This document shows, in pieces, positions 36,101 through 47,232 of a DNA stretch of 64,000 bases. Source of the stretch: Stereum hirsutum FP-91666 SS1 (Eukaryota > Basidiomycota > Agaricomycetes > Russulales > Stereaceae); the NCBI RefSeq assembly GCF_000264905.1, contig NW_006763135.1:1343179-1407178 (forward strand). The letters run 5' to 3'. Position numbers and translations under genes: made by a program. Below the pieces are notes generated by a model that ran no database searches, was not told the DNA's origin, and saw nothing but the letters and a program-made list of their open reading frames with translations. Each line of letters begins with the position of its first letter. The stretch's first letter is position 1.

Positions 36101-36685
36101 GCGTTTAGATACAACAGCGAAAGCAGCCTAACAGGATGCACACCTGCATAGGGATCGCTGACCGCCCTAGAAGACTCGTTCGTGACTTTCACACCCTCAT
36201 CCGAGTCGTAGTCCACATAGTCATCTGACCTCACAACAGCCTGGATTGAGCACCTGGTACAAGACTATCATGATAGAAACTGACCTTCATCCCCGTCGTC
36301 GTCGTCTTCATCATCGTCCTCCGCCATGTCGCCGGAGTCAGCAGGACCGTCTTCGTCTTCGTCGGGTGTCTGAAGGGTACGATGAACAGGATTCTCAGGG
36401 CAGCAATCCATTACTACACGCACCGCCAGACCGGACAACTTCACATCGCGCCCACTGGTCGAAGCACCGACAACAGACATCTGCGCGTCTCCATCCTCGT
36501 CTACGACATCATCGAAAGCGCCCTCAAAGATACGTTCAGCGGCCTGCATGACATCTTTGTATCGTTTGAGGGCAGCTCGCGCTTGGGCAGCGGTAGCCCC
36601 CTAATACTGTGTCAACAATAGTAAATGAATTGCGAGAGCACCGTAGACATACCATTTCTACGAGTTGATTCACCTCGCTCTCCAT
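33122..36685 (-). CDS. BIRC6-type ubiquitin-conjugating enzyme with UBA and zinc-binding regions
   Basis: From 36685, MESEVNQLVEMGATAAQARA forms a UBA-like ubiquitin-binding helix bundle. A long acidic segment follows, then IYHIPGTSSNLKLMPQGQW. A Cys/His-rich part (CLCPHGCGTSVARKK, then KCRTCSKDFCLACGEPFNHK) resembles RING/IBR zinc modules. A helical middle region precedes the E2 domain: [60 protein letters not shown] and LGNIRNPPEPFGDVIRTHF. The catalytic Cys is in GKVCLSLLGTW, the signature shared with human BIRC6 and UBE2O. It stops at 33122. Such proteins can act as combined E2/E3 enzymes. More than ten exons are present. No BIR domain was seen, so the BIRC6 link rests on the E2 domain. 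Confidence 0.85.
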
Positions 36686-37193
36686 AATGATGTAGCTGAG
36701 ATAAACAGAGCGTTTCGGGTGCGCGTTCAGAGAGGAGCAGCAGGTCAAATGGGAGTGTCAAAGAGCTATTGCGCGCGAAGGGCTTAAATGTGGTCGAAAG
36801 GAGCCTCGAGCTCATCGAAGAAACCAAGACGCTAGAAGCGGAGCCCGAAAGTGCCACTCAGTCTGAAAAAGTGGCGCATGACACCGTGGCTCTTTTGTGT
36901 GGCACCATTCGAACCTTCAAGGAGAGGCCGCCTCTGTATACGCAGCTGGGCATTTAATGCGTACTTAACAGCGTCTATGCATACCCTTCTAAACAACAGC
37001 TTGGAGCAATCCCGCAAGTAATCCATGATGAATCGTAATTACTACACGCGACCTGCAAGCTTTGGGGCGTTGTCTCACAGCGCGTAGTTCGGGACCACGG
37101 AGAGAAAATAGATCATTATACACATATAGACATAAATCACAGTACAGGTCCATTTCGTCAATAGGCGCTGTATCCTTCCACTCGATACAAATC

Positions 37194-39445
37194 TCACTTC
37201 CGCGTTGAAATCGGCTGCCCCAACCTGAGCCGAGCAGCCTTGCCCTTGAACATAAGCCAGACGACGGGGACGAAAAGAACCAGTCCAATCAATGCAAGCA
37301 TTACGCTGAACAGGTGATACCCTAGGTTCTCCCCTCCTGTGCTGTAAAAAGGGAGGGATCAGCGATTAATGTGGGCCTGTATACGGTACACCAAAGCTAC
37401 TCACATGGCCCAGAACCCAACTGATCCATGGCTGCGTCAGTATGGAGGAACGGTACCATTGCTTCTAGGCCACTCACCGGTCATACCCAACGTCTGACGT
37501 ATGAAGTTGAATATCTGGGATATCTCTGAAGTCTGTGGTTTGTAGCCTGCCAAAATCGCAGTTAGGTACGTCCACCGGAGTGCAGCAAAGCATGGCTCAC
37601 AATCTGTAGCGTAGCTGTAGACGACAGTCGTGACAATTCTGGAGAAGGTTGCAAGATCAGACATGACAGGCCGGGTATGCGCAGATCCAACTCACTGTAA
37701 GGCGAAGGACATGATACTGAAACCCATGGTGGGTCCGATCCATGGGGTATGGTAGTTTATCGTGAAGCCCCATATTAAAAGGCCGATCTAGTCAGTTCAA
37801 AGGGATCGATCAGTAGCGCTACGGCGGCTTCAAATGAGTGGAGGGCTTACTGGTTGGAGGGCAGCGCCTGCCCAAATCCCGTGTAACTTAACCTCTGGGA
37901 CAATTTCAGCGTCGGGATGCCGTTTCCGGTGAATATACATGGTGCGATCCACGACGGTGCCGCCCAGCATCTCGCCCAGCGTCGTTCCGATCAAAGTGCC
38001 AACACCCAGTGCGAGTCCGACCTGGGAGGCAGTGAAATTGTATAACTCCGTAAAGATGGAGGCAGAGGTGACGGCCGGCAAGATTGAACTTATGGTGAAC
38101 AAGAAGGCGTAGTACACGGCCAAGACGCTGACCGAAGGATATAGCAACCTACACCATAAAGGTAGGATGTTCAGTATACAAACACACCATGAAGTGTTAT
38201 ACTGGCCGCTCACATCTCGAATGGCCTCAAGAAATCCACTACCCTCAAATGGTGACCCTTCTGATGATAGCCCCACAACCTCATGCGCTTCAGGATAGGT
38301 CTTTTAGTCTCTACTGTAGTTGACCCGCGATGATAGAGGGTCTCCGGCAAGCAAAAGAGCATGATCGCGAACAGCGTGATATCACAAATGCCGGGAAGGT
38401 AGTAGCACCATCTGTAACTGACATACTGCCCGAGAAACTAGACAAAAAAACCCTGAGTCATGGAACAGAGGACAGGCAATGAAACACACGCACACCGCCA
38501 GGGATATAAGCGATGTTTGCTGAGTTTGTTAGACAGACGGTGAAAAGACCCATGGCTCGCCCCCTGAGGATAAATTGCATTCGACTTGAGCAGTCTCGTC
38601 ATGAACCTGACAGATACGCACCTTTCATGAAGGAAGAAACAGTCCGATACCAGAGCCGCTCCAAGCGTGAAGAATGAACTGACGGCGAGGCCGTTGAACA
38701 CCTGCAAGAATGTGAGTGGTAGAGCTACGTTACACCATGTAAATGAACGTACCCGGGAGACAATGAGTGTGCCCCAAGTCTCAGCTTTTCCAGAGCCTAG
38801 GCTAGAAGCTGCAGCGACCAAGGCAGTGAAAAGCATGACTGGTCGACGCCCATAGGCTGTACCAAAGATTTCTAGGTCAACTCTCTACGTCGTTATATGA
38901 AGAGACCAGAGCGCTAACTGTTTGCTAGGGGTACCCATAGAAATGCTCCCGATCCCGCGAAGGCGATGGCAATGGTAGTCTGATAACTGTAGAGAAACCC
39001 AAAGCATGATAAGTTATAGTAGGGGGCGGAAATAGAATATTCGCACCTCGCCGTCACCGTTGACACGTCGAAATGCTCGCCGAGAGGAACAAGGGCTAAA
39101 GTAGACTCAGGTCAGCTTTCCCATGTTTGAACGAGAATCGACCGAGAAATTACCTGGGTTAATTACTGCGGTATTAAACGGTCCCAGCAGTGCCATGACG
39201 GACGCTTGAATCAGGATGACGACCTTCAACCATTGAGGAAAGTTGAGAGGGTCGGAGGGATCGGAGGATGGCTGAGGCACTAAGGGCAACCCATTCTTGT
39301 CGAGCTTCTGTTCAATGCTCTCTTCACGGCCACTGCCACTCGCGTTATCGCCTATTGTCCACGAGTGTCAATCGTGCAGTCGACGAGGAACAAGAACGTT
39401 CTACGTACAATAGTCAGCCTCACCCTTGGGCTCTGGTAAAGACAT
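37194..39445 (-). CDS. major facilitator superfamily transporter
   Basis: It begins at 39445 (MSLPEPKGEADY, then spliced) with a short cytosolic tail DPSDPLNFPQWLKVVILIQA and a first helix VMALLGPFNTAVINP. Further helices are evident: YGRRPVMLFTALVAAASSLG, FNGLAVSSFFTLGAALVSDC, VLAVYYAFLFTISSILPAVT, QVGLALGVGTLIGTTLGEML and, in the last exon, HLFSVMLALIGLVLFVPVVW. It ends with TGA at 37194-37196. The GRRP loop between helices 2 and 3 is the MFS signature. About twelve helices are expected over many small exons. The DPLNF start resembles fungal drug:H+ antiporter families, so export of small molecules at the plasma membrane is plausible, but the substrate is unknown. Confidence 0.85.
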
Positions 39446-40116
39446 CTTTCTGTGCAGCAGGCTAGGATGTCAGACTTCCCGCTGACCTACTGAACCGATA
39501 AAGTGGACATACCCGACAGAACGAGTTGGAAACTGAGAGGGATTGAAGAACCAAGGATCATGGGCGGCCGAGAGGCTCTAATTATAAGACACTCGCAAAA
39601 GAACACATCATCTGATTAATCCTGGCCGTCCGACCTCGCGCGCGCAAACCAGTAAGAAGTCACCAGCCCAGCTGTAAGGTGGTAGTGGATGAACACCGTG
39701 ATTGGCGGTAGGCCTCGAGACCAGCCTGGTGATCTTGCTTCGTCCGCTGCGCAAAGTCTCACAGATTCTCACCTGTTGCGCTTCTAGAGGATCATAGATT
39801 AGATCGCATTAGAAAATCGGAATAAATCCCCAAAGCCTCTCGATGACGATTCTAACGGGCCCTGGGGGATTTCTTACCTTGTAGGGATATTGCCAGGTCG
39901 AAATATATCTTTGCACGGCCCAAAATCAGGGTTCATTGCGCTCCATACCTCGCATTTGCCTCGCATACGCACGGTGTAACGGACATAATTTATCCGCTTT
40001 CCCACCGCAACCTACTCGCGCTACGCGCCGCCAAACATAAGTTACGCATCGAACCTTTTGGTGGACGTCGGGCGTCCTCGTTGTAGGGTTGCTGTAAGCT
40101 CGGAAAGCAAGTAGAA

Positions 40117-40176
40117 GTCAGATTAGATCAGGGCGGCTGCAGCATTTGGATCTAATCCAATCTAATCTAATCTGAC
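40117..40176. repeat. inverted repeat with ATCTA-rich arm
   Basis: GTCAGATTAGAT (40117-40128) is the exact reverse complement of ATCTAATCTGAC (40165-40176). The right arm extends leftwards as a short tandem of ATCTA-like units (from about 40149). Confidence 0.85.
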
Positions 40177-41254
40177 CCTCCACTCGGATGAGACTATGCG
40201 GCGAGCTCGAGTGGTGTCGTTTCGAACGCCCTAGCATGGATGTCAAAAAAAAGCTTAGTTTTGAAGAGTAGAGACACATATCGAACCAGAAATAGTGAAT
40301 CCTTAATGGGGTAAAATATACGCACCTAACTTATCATCCTTCATTTTCTCACCGACCAAGATCGAATAACGCAACCTTAAACATAAATAGATACAAGGTA
40401 CGCCGGCGATCTGGAAGAGGTATGCAAGCATCGTAAAAGCCCCACCGCTACCCACGGCGTTCCGAGTATGTGAGACTCGTCCGAGGGGATTCGAGCGCAC
40501 GGACGGCGATGTTAGAGTCCTCAGAGATGGGTTGTGTCCTGGCCTACTTATCTCGGCTTCTCCTGATGCGCAGAACGGACTCTTCACAAGCAGGCTCCTT
40601 TGGGATTCCTAAGTTTCTCACCTCACCACGGTAGGCGTACCTTACTCCTGATCCTCTGGAGCGCGGGAGACGACGATCCTGCAGTTATGTGATGGGAAGA
40701 TGGTCAATTGCGAAAGTGGTAGCCTTAGCACGAAGTAGAATCAGCAAAGGACAAACTGGATGCGGACGTAAATGTAAAAGAAAATAAGGCAGAATAAATG
40801 TACTCAGATGAAACAATGTGTGGCGATGGATGAGGCCGAGGCGAGACGATATGGATGATGCGACGAGGGTGATGTGGATTCTGAAGGCGATGAAGACACC
40901 TTGGATGCTAAGGATCGGGTCGATGACATGAGGAGAATGATGAGGGTGAGAGATGTGCAATTAGAGTCGAATAGTCGTGAGCATGAAGCAGATATGGGCT
41001 GAACGTGAAACATAAAATGTCAGTTAACGTGAAACTTCCAACCTCCCGCCCACCGACCATCACAACGAACAACAAACAACAACCGAAATCGAGCAAAACA
41101 ACAACAACAAGGGGGAGAAGACACGACAACAACGCAGATGTATGTATGTTTCTATGTTCCTATGAATAGGTTGTTCAAGGCATGGCATGGAGGTGTTTTG
41201 AAAGGATGATGAATTCGGAGTCTGAATGCGCCGATAATCATGATGACGAGGCGA

Positions 41255-41325
41255 AGAGGATGGATGAATGAACGGAGAAGACGGGTGGATGGATGAACGG
41301 AGAAGATGGGTGGATGGATGATCGA
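41255..41325. repeat. degenerate tandem repeat
   Basis: The unit GGATGGATGAACGGAGAAGA and variants (GGGTGGATGGATG...) recurs about three times with a period of roughly 28-30 bases. Confidence 0.6.
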
Positions 41326-41578
41326 TGGAGGGTCGTGACGATGATGGGTGAATGGATGAAGTGAGGTATCATGCGCAAGGCTCGATCTACGAAAAGTGCG
41401 ACGTCCTAGTCGGACTGCGCCCCCGCACGAGTAAGTACAAGAAGGCGAAGGCGAAGCAAGTCGGCCGTCGGACGACCGAGCAGATTCAAAGACGAGGAAG
41501 ATTAGGAGGGGCAAGAGTAAATCAAAACCCACAGCATATATGCATTTTAGATGGAAGAGTCGAGCGAAGAAGAAAAAA

Positions 41579-44500
41579 TCAACCATCCGCCCCCATCCCC
41601 CTCATAACCGCCTTCTTGCTAATCGCCCTCCTCGCCCTCACCTCGCTCCCCCTCCCATCCTCCAACGGCGTAAACCCAAGCCACGTCCTCTTCACCCCAC
41701 TCGCACTCACTCCCGCACCCGCACCCGCTCCATTCACCCCCGCCACCTCCGCATCCGCCGGTGCCGGTGCCGCCAACCCACCAATAGGAATCGGTCGTTC
41801 ATTTTCTGGAACCCATCCACCATTATCTCTTTCCCTCTCACTCTCCCTGTCCTGATCTGGTGCAGCAGCGGCGGCTCCGGGGACGGCGAGGTTGACCTGC
41901 GAAGACTCGAAGTTGCCCGAACGGACGGAAGGCGAGGGCGGGATGACGTCGAAGTCTTCGAAGCCCATGTTGGGTGACGTTGGGGTGTAGGTACCGGTAT
42001 CGGGGTCAGCGTAGACGATAGGGATGGGTGCTTCGTAGGCCACGATGCCGAGCTCGCGACAATAGTATTGCACTGCTGCGTGGAAGGCCGTCTTTCGTGC
42101 GAGGCGGAGGCCCCAATCTTGCCATGTCCTACGTAAGTGTAACCAACCAAGGTTGAGAAGTGAAGAACGAAGGGAGAAAGAGAGAAGGGAAGAACGAAGG
42201 GAGAGAAAGAGAAGGAAAGACGTACCCGTTGTGGCCGATACCCATGGTGATCTCAAGATGCCTCTGGAACGTAATGTTCTGCAACATGATCGACGTGCTC
42301 GGCTGGAACCACCGGTTCTCGTCCTTCTGCAGCCACTCGTTGATGCACTTCTCGAGCTGGTCCAACTTCTCGATGGGCGTACGCCAGGAGAGTTGCATCG
42401 TAAGGTTCTCGAATGTTTTCTATACGTTCAAAGGAAACTGGGTCAGACGACGAGCAAGCCATAGCCATAAGGATCTTTGACTCACGTCGCTACGACGAGC
42501 GTTGGTACTGCAAGGTCGTGAAAGGAAGAATAGGGCACATCAATTAACGGGATGTGAGCAAAAGTGGATGCAATGCACGTACATGAACTTGTTGAACAGA
42601 ATGCTGTTGAAATAATACGTCTCCGTTCCGTCTGCACGGGCGAAAATGGTCTGCAAGAAGCGTAATCAATGACATTGCATTGACCACGGCAGGGTATCAG
42701 ATGCTTACCGCGAACAGACCCATCTTCTTGACAACCAGGTTCTCATCTAGGGAGGTCGTTCAGTCAGCGAGGTCAAAACTGGACAAGTCCGTGGGCAACT
42801 CACCATCGATGAAGACGCGATCACCGGTATCAAAAGGACTTGAACACAAAAACAAACGGTAAGTTAGCACACGTCACAACGAAAGTAGGCTGAGTGAAAG
42901 TAACATACTGTGTGACGAACAAAAACATGACCGAATCGAACGCATTACTCGCCGACGCACTAAATATGAAACTCGCCGCAATCCCAATCGTATACACACT
43001 CGTCAACGACTCCGTGAAATTCACTCCGAACACGCTCAACGAGATGAAGAACAGGATGATAGCGGCGAAGAAGAGGAGGATGCTGTCGAGAGTGTGTAGC
43101 GCGTTGCCGACATCGCGCATCGACCGTGAGAGGAATCGACGTTCCTTGTAGATCTTGAGTAGTGTGGTCTTGATCTCGGCGCGGGAAATGTCCCCGTTGT
43201 TGTCTGTGTCGAAGACGCGGAAGGCTTTTTGGGCTGCTTCGGGAGTGCCATATGCCGGCTCGAAGTCGGAGGGCAGAAGAAAACGACGTTTGCGATCTTT
43301 GAACGTGTTGTAGATCGACCTGGCCAGACGCTACAACCACAAATCAGTGTCAGTCCTCGGTAGGAGAGGCAGCAGCGAACGGAAAACAAACCTTAGCCTC
43401 ATGCGCAGAAGTCACATCCCATACCAGTCCACCAGTCTCGCCCTCCTTACCCTGAATATTCCTCGCATCATGCAACACCGCGTTCTTCAACGCCTTCGCA
43501 GCCTGCATCACCACCATCTCATCGCTCCCATCCGACGTCCTTCTCTGTATACCGTCCGGCGACACCGGCGGATACCTATGCGGACTCGACGGACTGTCCA
43601 TCGTACCTCTGGAATTCGCCATCGCCTCCGGATCAGGCGTCACCGTCCTAGTCGAGACCGCCGACATCCTATTCTTCTTATCCTTCGCTTTGCCCTTCCT
43701 CGCCTTACCCTTCCCGCCAGCGTCCTCGTCATCTGCGTCCAGGTGGTCTTCCTCGTCAGTTTGGCCCTGGGTGTGGCGAAGAGGTTCAGGCGTATCAGTA
43801 CGGCTGCGCATGCCCCAGTTCATGTGATCTCGCTCGAAGGCGGGCGTCGTAAAGCCGAAAAAGTTGGGGGTACGTCCGCCACTGCGATGTTTGTGCTTTG
43901 GACGGTAGTCGCGCAGACGCTCGATCACGACGAGGGCCTCACGGAGGTAGTCTATACGGTCTTTGAATGCAGTTTGGTGGAATGCGAAAGCTATGGAGGT
44001 ATGAAATGTCAAAACTTGAGGGGGAAAGAAATAGAACGGAATAACTCACCAATCATGTGGGACAACATTTTCTGAGCACACCAGACGAGAGCCAAGAAGA
44101 AGATGAACTCGATGACATCGAAAAGCTGAATAAAAGCAGAGGTCAGCAAGAGTTTCCTCGGGAGGACATAAAGCAAGACGTACTCGTTCAGTATAACTAG
44201 CTTGACTCTGCGAGGGATCGTCGCCGTCGTAGAGTTTGTATATGTGTTCGAAGAGGATTATCCAGCTAACCCAACCGCTAGCAGCATAAAAGAGAGGCTT
44301 GACGCTTCCCCTGACGGAGTTGTACATCTCGATGCGGGTTTTGATCTTCTCGGAGACATGACCCCAAGACAAAGCGACGATGCCGCGAAAGATGGCAGGG
44401 ACGACGTCGATGATCATAGCGAGCCACCATGAGATGAGAACATTTGCGGCAGCCCAGAAGAGCCATGCCTCAATATTGTCCAGGATGTAGCGTCGATGAG

Positions 44501-45352
44501 CGGTCGGGTTCGGTTTGTACCAGAAGAAGTGGACAAGGATCGGTCCCGCCACAAGCAGGCCGGCAACGAACATTGATCCGATCAAGGAGCCGAACAGAAG
44601 GGTGAAGATCCTGTAACATCGCGATAGAAAATATCAGTACGTGTAAGTCGCGTAGTCGGAAACAGGGCACGGAGGGAGAGGTCGCTTCGGCGCGACGGGG
44701 GCATGTTCAATAAAACGACGGACCGTTTAGGGCCCCAGCCCTTGCGTTTCTGCTTGATGCCCATCTGACTCTCGAACTTTGCCTCCTCATCAACGAGATC
44801 TTCTTCGGCGCTCCAATCATAGTCCTCGTCATCATCTTCGCCGTCGTCGGATGTCGCATAGGACGGCTGCCTCGAATGCTGGAGCGGGAATGAGTTCGTG
44901 CGCGAGGGACCGCCCGCATACTCAGGAGCAGGACTGTTGGTATCCTGGTGGTAGTGCACTGTAGGTTTCGCGTTTTGCTGCTCGTTCGACGCGTCGTGCT
45001 GCTCTGGGAAGCGGCCCTTGTCGTCCAAGACGGGCTTCTCCATGAGGTCAATGGAAGAAGAGGAGCGATAGGGCGGAGTCGGTTGTGCGTCCGGCTTGAG
45101 ATTGGATGTGCTGGGGACACGCTTGTAGGGGGGAGAAGGGAGAGGAGGAGCGAGGTCGTCTGTGTCAAAGAGACGGTCGGAGAGACGAAGGGGGCCGGGA
45201 CGGGGATGTGACTGTTGGTTAGGAGGGAGATTTGACTGTGATTGACGATCAGCGGAGTGCGCAGGCTGGCCGTTCTGCTCAGCGGGGTCTAATGATAGAC
45301 TGACTTCGGGTATCGGACTCGCATGGGAATTGTCCTCTGGCCTGCTCGTCAT
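41579..45352 (-). CDS. MscS-family mechanosensitive channel with EF-hand
   Basis: It starts at 45352 (MTSRPEDNSHASPIPEVSLS) with a long disordered acidic N-terminus. A membrane region follows (SMFVAGLLVAGPILVHFFWY, NIEAWLFWAAANVLISWWLA, FEFIFFLALVW-like). A cytosolic insert contains an EF-hand loop, DTDNNGDISRAEIK, with ligands at the expected spacing. The MscS core comes next: LDSILLFFAAIILFFISLSV, FIFSASASNAFDSVMFLFVT, SPFDTGDRVFIDDENLVVKK and TETYYFNSILFNKF, then a beta/cytosolic domain (LTMQLSWRTPIEKLDQLEKC). It ends at 41579 after an Ala/Gly/Pro-rich tail. Fission yeast Msy1/Msy2 of this architecture sit in the ER and control calcium release in hypo-osmotic swelling. The EF-hand suggests calcium feedback on gating. 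Confidence 0.87.
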
Positions 45353-46014
45353 CGTGTCCGGCTTCTGTCGCTAGTGGGTCCCGTCCGTGCTCGCTGTGCC
45401 GCTCGATGCGAGGTCGCGTCAAGTGTTGATGTTGATGGTCGTGGACGAGGTCTACGACGAGGAAAATAAATGGGGATTTATGTCCGTGGACAGCGAGGGC
45501 TCAGGCACTGACCGTCGCAGCCTCGACGGGGTCGCTGCGTACATACTTGGCATTCCCCTCGAGCCGTCACCCCGATTCATGACAGCCACCCCCGCACTCC
45601 ATATTTCATACCACCCTCATTGCTATCGTCTCCGACTCCATTTATCGCGGGATATGTGCTCTGTATCGCCGTTCCGACGTCTGTGGCGACAATTGAACGT
45701 GTGGCGACCGAGACATTCGGTCTCGGATGTAGTTGGCGACAACAGAAAAAAAATAGAACAGGAAGCGGTTTTTTTGTCTGCGCGTGACGTCATTGTGCAT
45801 GTTCTCCGGGATATCTTCGTGGTTGGTGGCCCCGGCGCCAACAGCTGTCAACTAGCTGCAGCCACTCGCCACCTCGATCGACACTGACGCTGCGAGCAAC
45901 GCTCCACTCACACCCTCGTCATCGTCCTCCAGACAGATAATTTAGGCTGCAACCCACCCGAGCACATTCACCCATCCATCCTTCACACCCCACTCACAAA
46001 CTCTCACCACCACA
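45353..46014. other. divergent promoter region
   Basis: The 662 bases separate the starts of the MscS channel (minus) and the Ncp1-like gene (plus). The CCACCC/TCACCC-rich run just upstream of 46015 is probably the leader of the latter. No exon is seen. Confidence 0.5.
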
Positions 46015-46722
46015 ATGTCTGTTTCCGACGACGCAAAGAGACTCGAAAAGGCCTTCGTCAAAGAAGCAAAGGCTGACGACAAGCAGGTCTCCGGCGCCAT
46101 CAAGCATCTCAAAGCTGCCGAGAAGGCAGAGACTAAGGCCCACAAGGTATGTTCGAGGACCCTCTATTCTTCCCCTCCACCCATCCAACTGCGGCGAACT
46201 TTTATTCATTTCATACACAGGCCGTAGACCACGCCATCTCGACCGGCGAGAAAACAGAGAAGAAAGAGCACAAGACGGCTCAGAAGTTAAACGCGGCCGA
46301 TCATGCCCACAACGTCGCCGTCCAGAACGCGCAGAAGGCGGAGAAAGAAATCAAGGTTTGTTCTCTCTCTCCCCTCACAAATATTGGCACAGTAAATGAT
46401 ATATATCCTGCGCACCTTGTCATTTGAATAGATGACCCATGAGCGAGAAGCACGTCTCCACCAGGAAACTCTCGCCAGGAAAACAGAGCTCGAACAGGTG
46501 CAGGAGCGTAAGGCCTCCGCCGACGTAGGTCACCTCCGTTGTCTTGTTTCGCTATCTTATGCTGATGGTCCGGTTTCGATCCCCGAATAGCTCCAGCGCA
46601 ACAACACGCTGGATAAGGTGCTGCACCCCAAGAGCGCCGAAGAAGGAAACGCAATTTCGCCCACTCAGCCGACGACTGAGTCTCCTACTTCGATCTACCA
46701 CCCTACTAACGGTGTGGCGTGA
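46015..46722 (+). CDS. small Lys/Ala/Glu-rich coiled-coil protein (Ncp1-like)
   Basis: Four exons encode a highly charged helical protein: MSVSDDAKRLEKAFVKEAKA, KQVSGAIKHLKAAEKAETKA, then VDHAISTGEKTEKKEHKTAQ, NVAVQNAQKAEKEIK, THEREARLHQETLARKTELE and a short disordered tail ending HPTNGVA with TGA at 46720-46722. Almost the whole length is predicted coiled coil. It resembles, from memory, basidiomycete proteins annotated as DNA-binding protein Ncp1, whose role is poorly defined. No zinc finger or catalytic motif is visible. The three introns are short and canonical. Confidence 0.7.
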
Positions 46723-47232
46723 TGCAGTGGATTTCCGTCTGCTACCTATGAAGTTTCTCTTTCTTTTTCTTTCTTCGACCGTGGAAGTATGACATCTTCA
46801 GCCTATTTCATCCTCTCTTATGCTTCATACCCACAATTCCGATTCCTTCCTCTCGAGTCCTCTTTCTTGGGGGTCTAATCCTGTTCGTGTACACATCTGC
46901 ACTGTATCAAGGCAACCTTGTACTAGTATCGGTATCGATCACTGTCCTGTAGCTATTCTGTATTTTCTTCTGTCGCACCAATCGAATGAATGCGCAATGC
47001 GCAATGTCCAGAGTCTCCGCCGCGAATTTATCTATGAGGCAAGAAATCACTGTCCGCGTTCATCCGAAACGTTCACCTCAGAAGATTATATCAGTGCTTC
47101 TCACGAACTTACAGGTACTGTAAGCTACACACGCAAGACAGAATTCTATACATTTTTTGGCTTCTCCACCCACTCTCGCAGGACACCCGAGAGATAGTTA
47201 ATACCAACAGCACGAACACCGCTCTATCCTCT
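46723..47232. other. convergent 3' region
   Basis: About 510 bases between the stop codons of the Ncp1-like gene and lysyl-tRNA synthetase. The open frame at 46820-47197 has no domain. It probably holds both 3' UTRs. Confidence 0.5.

Larger units (their letters stand above)
39446..41578. other. intergenic region, about 2.1 kb
   Basis: It lies between the start of the MFS gene and the end of the MscS gene (both minus). It holds an inverted repeat with an ATCTA-rich run at 40117-40176, A/C-rich simple sequence near 41060-41115, and repeated GGATGGATGAACGGAGAAGA-type units at 41255-41325. The open frame at 40303-40587 has no domain. No tRNA could be folded from the 40440-40510 segment. Confidence 0.5.

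Noticed and set aside
40440..40510. Possible tRNA (GGATTCGAGC resembles a T-loop)
   Set aside because: No matching acceptor, D and anticodon stems could be drawn on either strand.
41352..41977. Plus-strand frames opposite the MscS C-terminus
   Set aside because: Pro/Arg/His-rich shadows of the Ala/Gly/Pro-rich channel tail.
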